From NCBI GenBank assembly GCA_015179045.1, contig WHUZ01000088.1, forward strand, positions 1-64,000: a stretch of DNA of 64,000 nt, in the 5' to 3' direction. Position 1 is the stretch's first letter. Every line of letters begins with the position of its first letter. The notes beneath the pieces are model-generated. The model saw nothing but the letters and a program-made list of their open reading frames with translations, was not told the DNA's origin and searched no databases. A program made the translations under genes and the position numbers. This DNA is from Kalaharituber pfeilii. Its lineage: Eukaryota; Ascomycota; Pezizomycetes; Pezizales; Pezizaceae. This document shows, piece by piece, positions 62,370-64,000 of the stretch.

Positions 62370-63273
62370 TGGGGGAGTATTAAAAAGACGATCTATGGTT
62401 ACGAAAGTGGCTGGAACCACTGAATGCAAGCTAAAGATTATATTATTAGAGAGAAGGCCTCATAGATGCCTGATAACGGCGCTATAGAGAAGTCAAGCTC
62501 CAAGCGTTCCAGTAAGCTACACCTTGCAATACGCTGCATATCGTAGTTTCTGTAAGACTCTAACCGTAAAGAATGTGAGTGCATTATAGACAGCTACACA
62601 TATATATTCAGGACGTATATAGGGTAAGTACTGTGCATGCTGCTGGGTGTGGCAAGTAAATATTTTTCATATGCAGCCTCTGAACTCCTCTGACGAGGCA
62701 CGACCGACGTGCGAGCCTGCGCTTGTGTTAGGATGGGTTATGCATAATATGTAGTCGAGGGGGATTAAGTATGCAGTGTAAGAGGAGAGCGATAACAACT
62801 ACTATCCTCAGAAATGACCGGAAGGTTGAGAATTGGCGGAATACACATACAAGACTTGTATTCACATGCAGTAGTTGCATGGGGCCCTGTAGAGTACAGT
62901 GGTGTGCGAGCGACGGGACGAACGGCTCAAATTCAGTTACTATATGCGAACACCACATTATTAATTAAAAACTAAAATAACTATACCTATGGTAGCATAT
63001 AAGCTTAAAGGAAGCAAGATTGGCTAGATTTTGGCAGGACTTATTATCACTTCGTTTGATGAAATCCCCGGTAGTCTTTCCATACTAACTCCCACCAGTA
63101 CAGAGCTACTCGGCGTTTGATTAGAACCTCATATCGTTTGCTGCCTAGATGCCCTCTTCGTAATAACGAGATTCAATATCCCCAGGTGATAGTTATTTAG
63201 AATTCTTTCAGTTCGAAGTACTGCAATTATTGCACTTAGTGCTGCCAAATGGGTGCCTGTCTATGTTGTTTCC
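62370..63273. other. Intergenic, nothing recognised
   Basis: No gene or repeat family recognised on either strand. Confidence 0.5.
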
Positions 63274-63285
63274 TCTCGGAAGTGA

Positions 63286-63348
63286 CCTCGCCATAGCCCA
63301 CAGGGCGGCATGCGAGTAATGAAATAAAAAAAAAAAAAAAAAAAAAAA
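63286..63348 (+). mobile_element. Tail-only micro-insertion (T1, 63 bp)
   Basis: CCTCGCCATAGCCCACAGGG, CGGCATGCGAGTAATGAAAT, A-run. Duplication TCTCGGAAGTGA at 63274-63285 and 63349-63360. Confidence 0.94.
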
Positions 63349-63360
63349 TCTCGGAAGTGA

Positions 63361-64000
63361 AAAACATACCCCTGAACATGAACTTCTCTCTCCACAGCAA
63401 ATGATCCCATTGAAATCAACCACTTCAGATATCAAAGACATGCAGGAATAAGTTATGTAAACCCTGGTACCATTGTTTCACATAATTACAGTAATATGCG
63501 AAGAGCCTGAAAATAACGAGTTTCATTTTACCCGCATGGAAAATTGCGCTATTTGTTCCAATTGGCGAACTGAGGTCCAAGGTATACTTTATATATTCTC
63601 TAAATTTCGCAAATGCATTCCGAGCCTATTTAATAGTAATTTGGACTGACAGGCATTGTGCGATGTAGTGCTCGAAAGTGTTCTGTCAATATAATACTGC
63701 ACTGTCAAAGTCACAAGCGATGAGAGCCGCGGATGAGTGGTAACACACCCGAACCTTTTCGGAACTGTCATCACATCACTGCACACCAAGATCAGAACGG
63801 GTTACCAATCGAATAATGGCAACTATGTTCGAGTTTGTTACGCGATGCTGTCCTTGTAGGCACTCCATCAATCCAAAGAGACCCACATCCATCAGATTTG
63901 TTTTTTGTATGCCGGGGAATATACTTGATTAGCGAGTACAACTATGCACCTGGCTCAACTTAACAGTGAAATACCCAGAATGCTGGGAATTGTATACAGA
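63361..64000. other. Intergenic, nothing recognised
   Basis: No gene, tail or repeat recognised up to the window edge. Confidence 0.5.

Overview
ORGANISM. The window looks like nuclear DNA of a filamentous fungus, most likely a Pezizomycotina ascomycete. Introns are short (about 50-80 bp, GT...AG, CTGAC-type branch sites). The few host-type genes are a mitochondrial IF3-like protein, an NSRP1-like splicing factor, a BTB protein and an orphan membrane protein. The rest is transposable elements of typical fungal classes. No rRNA, canonical tRNA, CRISPR array or bacterial operon was seen. The genus cannot be fixed from sequence alone.

LAYOUT. (1) 1-6.55 kb: LINE fragments with RNase H or ORF1 remnants, and duplicated non-coding segments. 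(2) 6.55-28.55 kb: four Helitrons arranged head to tail. Each ends in the hairpin CCTCGCGGTCGCGAGG plus CTAG, and the next starts at once with TCTTATATAGTACTGAG or a variant. Three are non-autonomous and carry a degenerate ~55-65 bp minisatellite. The fourth carries a broken Rep (HUH) gene and contains a Ginger-like integrase DNA transposon, which itself contains a MULE, an ORF1-only LINE and a truncated LINE. A Fot/pogo-like transposon sits in the second Helitron. (3) 28.8-44.1 and 44.6-54.2 kb: two units of a ~16.1 kb tandem segmental duplication. They carry an orphan multi-pass membrane protein gene, a divergent IF3-like/NSRP1-like gene pair, and LINE debris. A solo LTR with a 5-bp target duplication lies at 41.08-41.67 kb. 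(4) 55.4-64 kb: a BTB pseudogene, a large inverted repeat joined to a pogo-like MITE, an apparently intact BTB gene, and more LINE tails.

HOW IT WORKS TOGETHER. The LINEs end in one of a few ~45-nt hairpin cassettes followed by poly(A). T1 is CGCCATAGCCC-loop-GGGCGGCA then YGCGAGTAATGATAT. T2 is CCCTGCCATGGCGAACAGC, ..., GCGGGGTTACGTGAAAT. T3 is CCCTGCCATAGGC, ..., GCCTGTATGCGGGGTTACGTGA. A related T4 form also occurs. The most striking signal is at least a dozen independent insertions of only this hairpin plus poly(A). They are ~50-95 bp long, almost all start just 5' of the hairpin, have 9-13 bp target-site duplications, and several have perfect empty sites elsewhere in the window. They look like products of the LINE machinery: either a discrete micro-SINE or RT arrest at the hairpin. 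Shared and private insertions give a relative chronology of the Helitron copies and of the segmental duplication. One micro-insertion lies inside the orphan membrane-protein gene.
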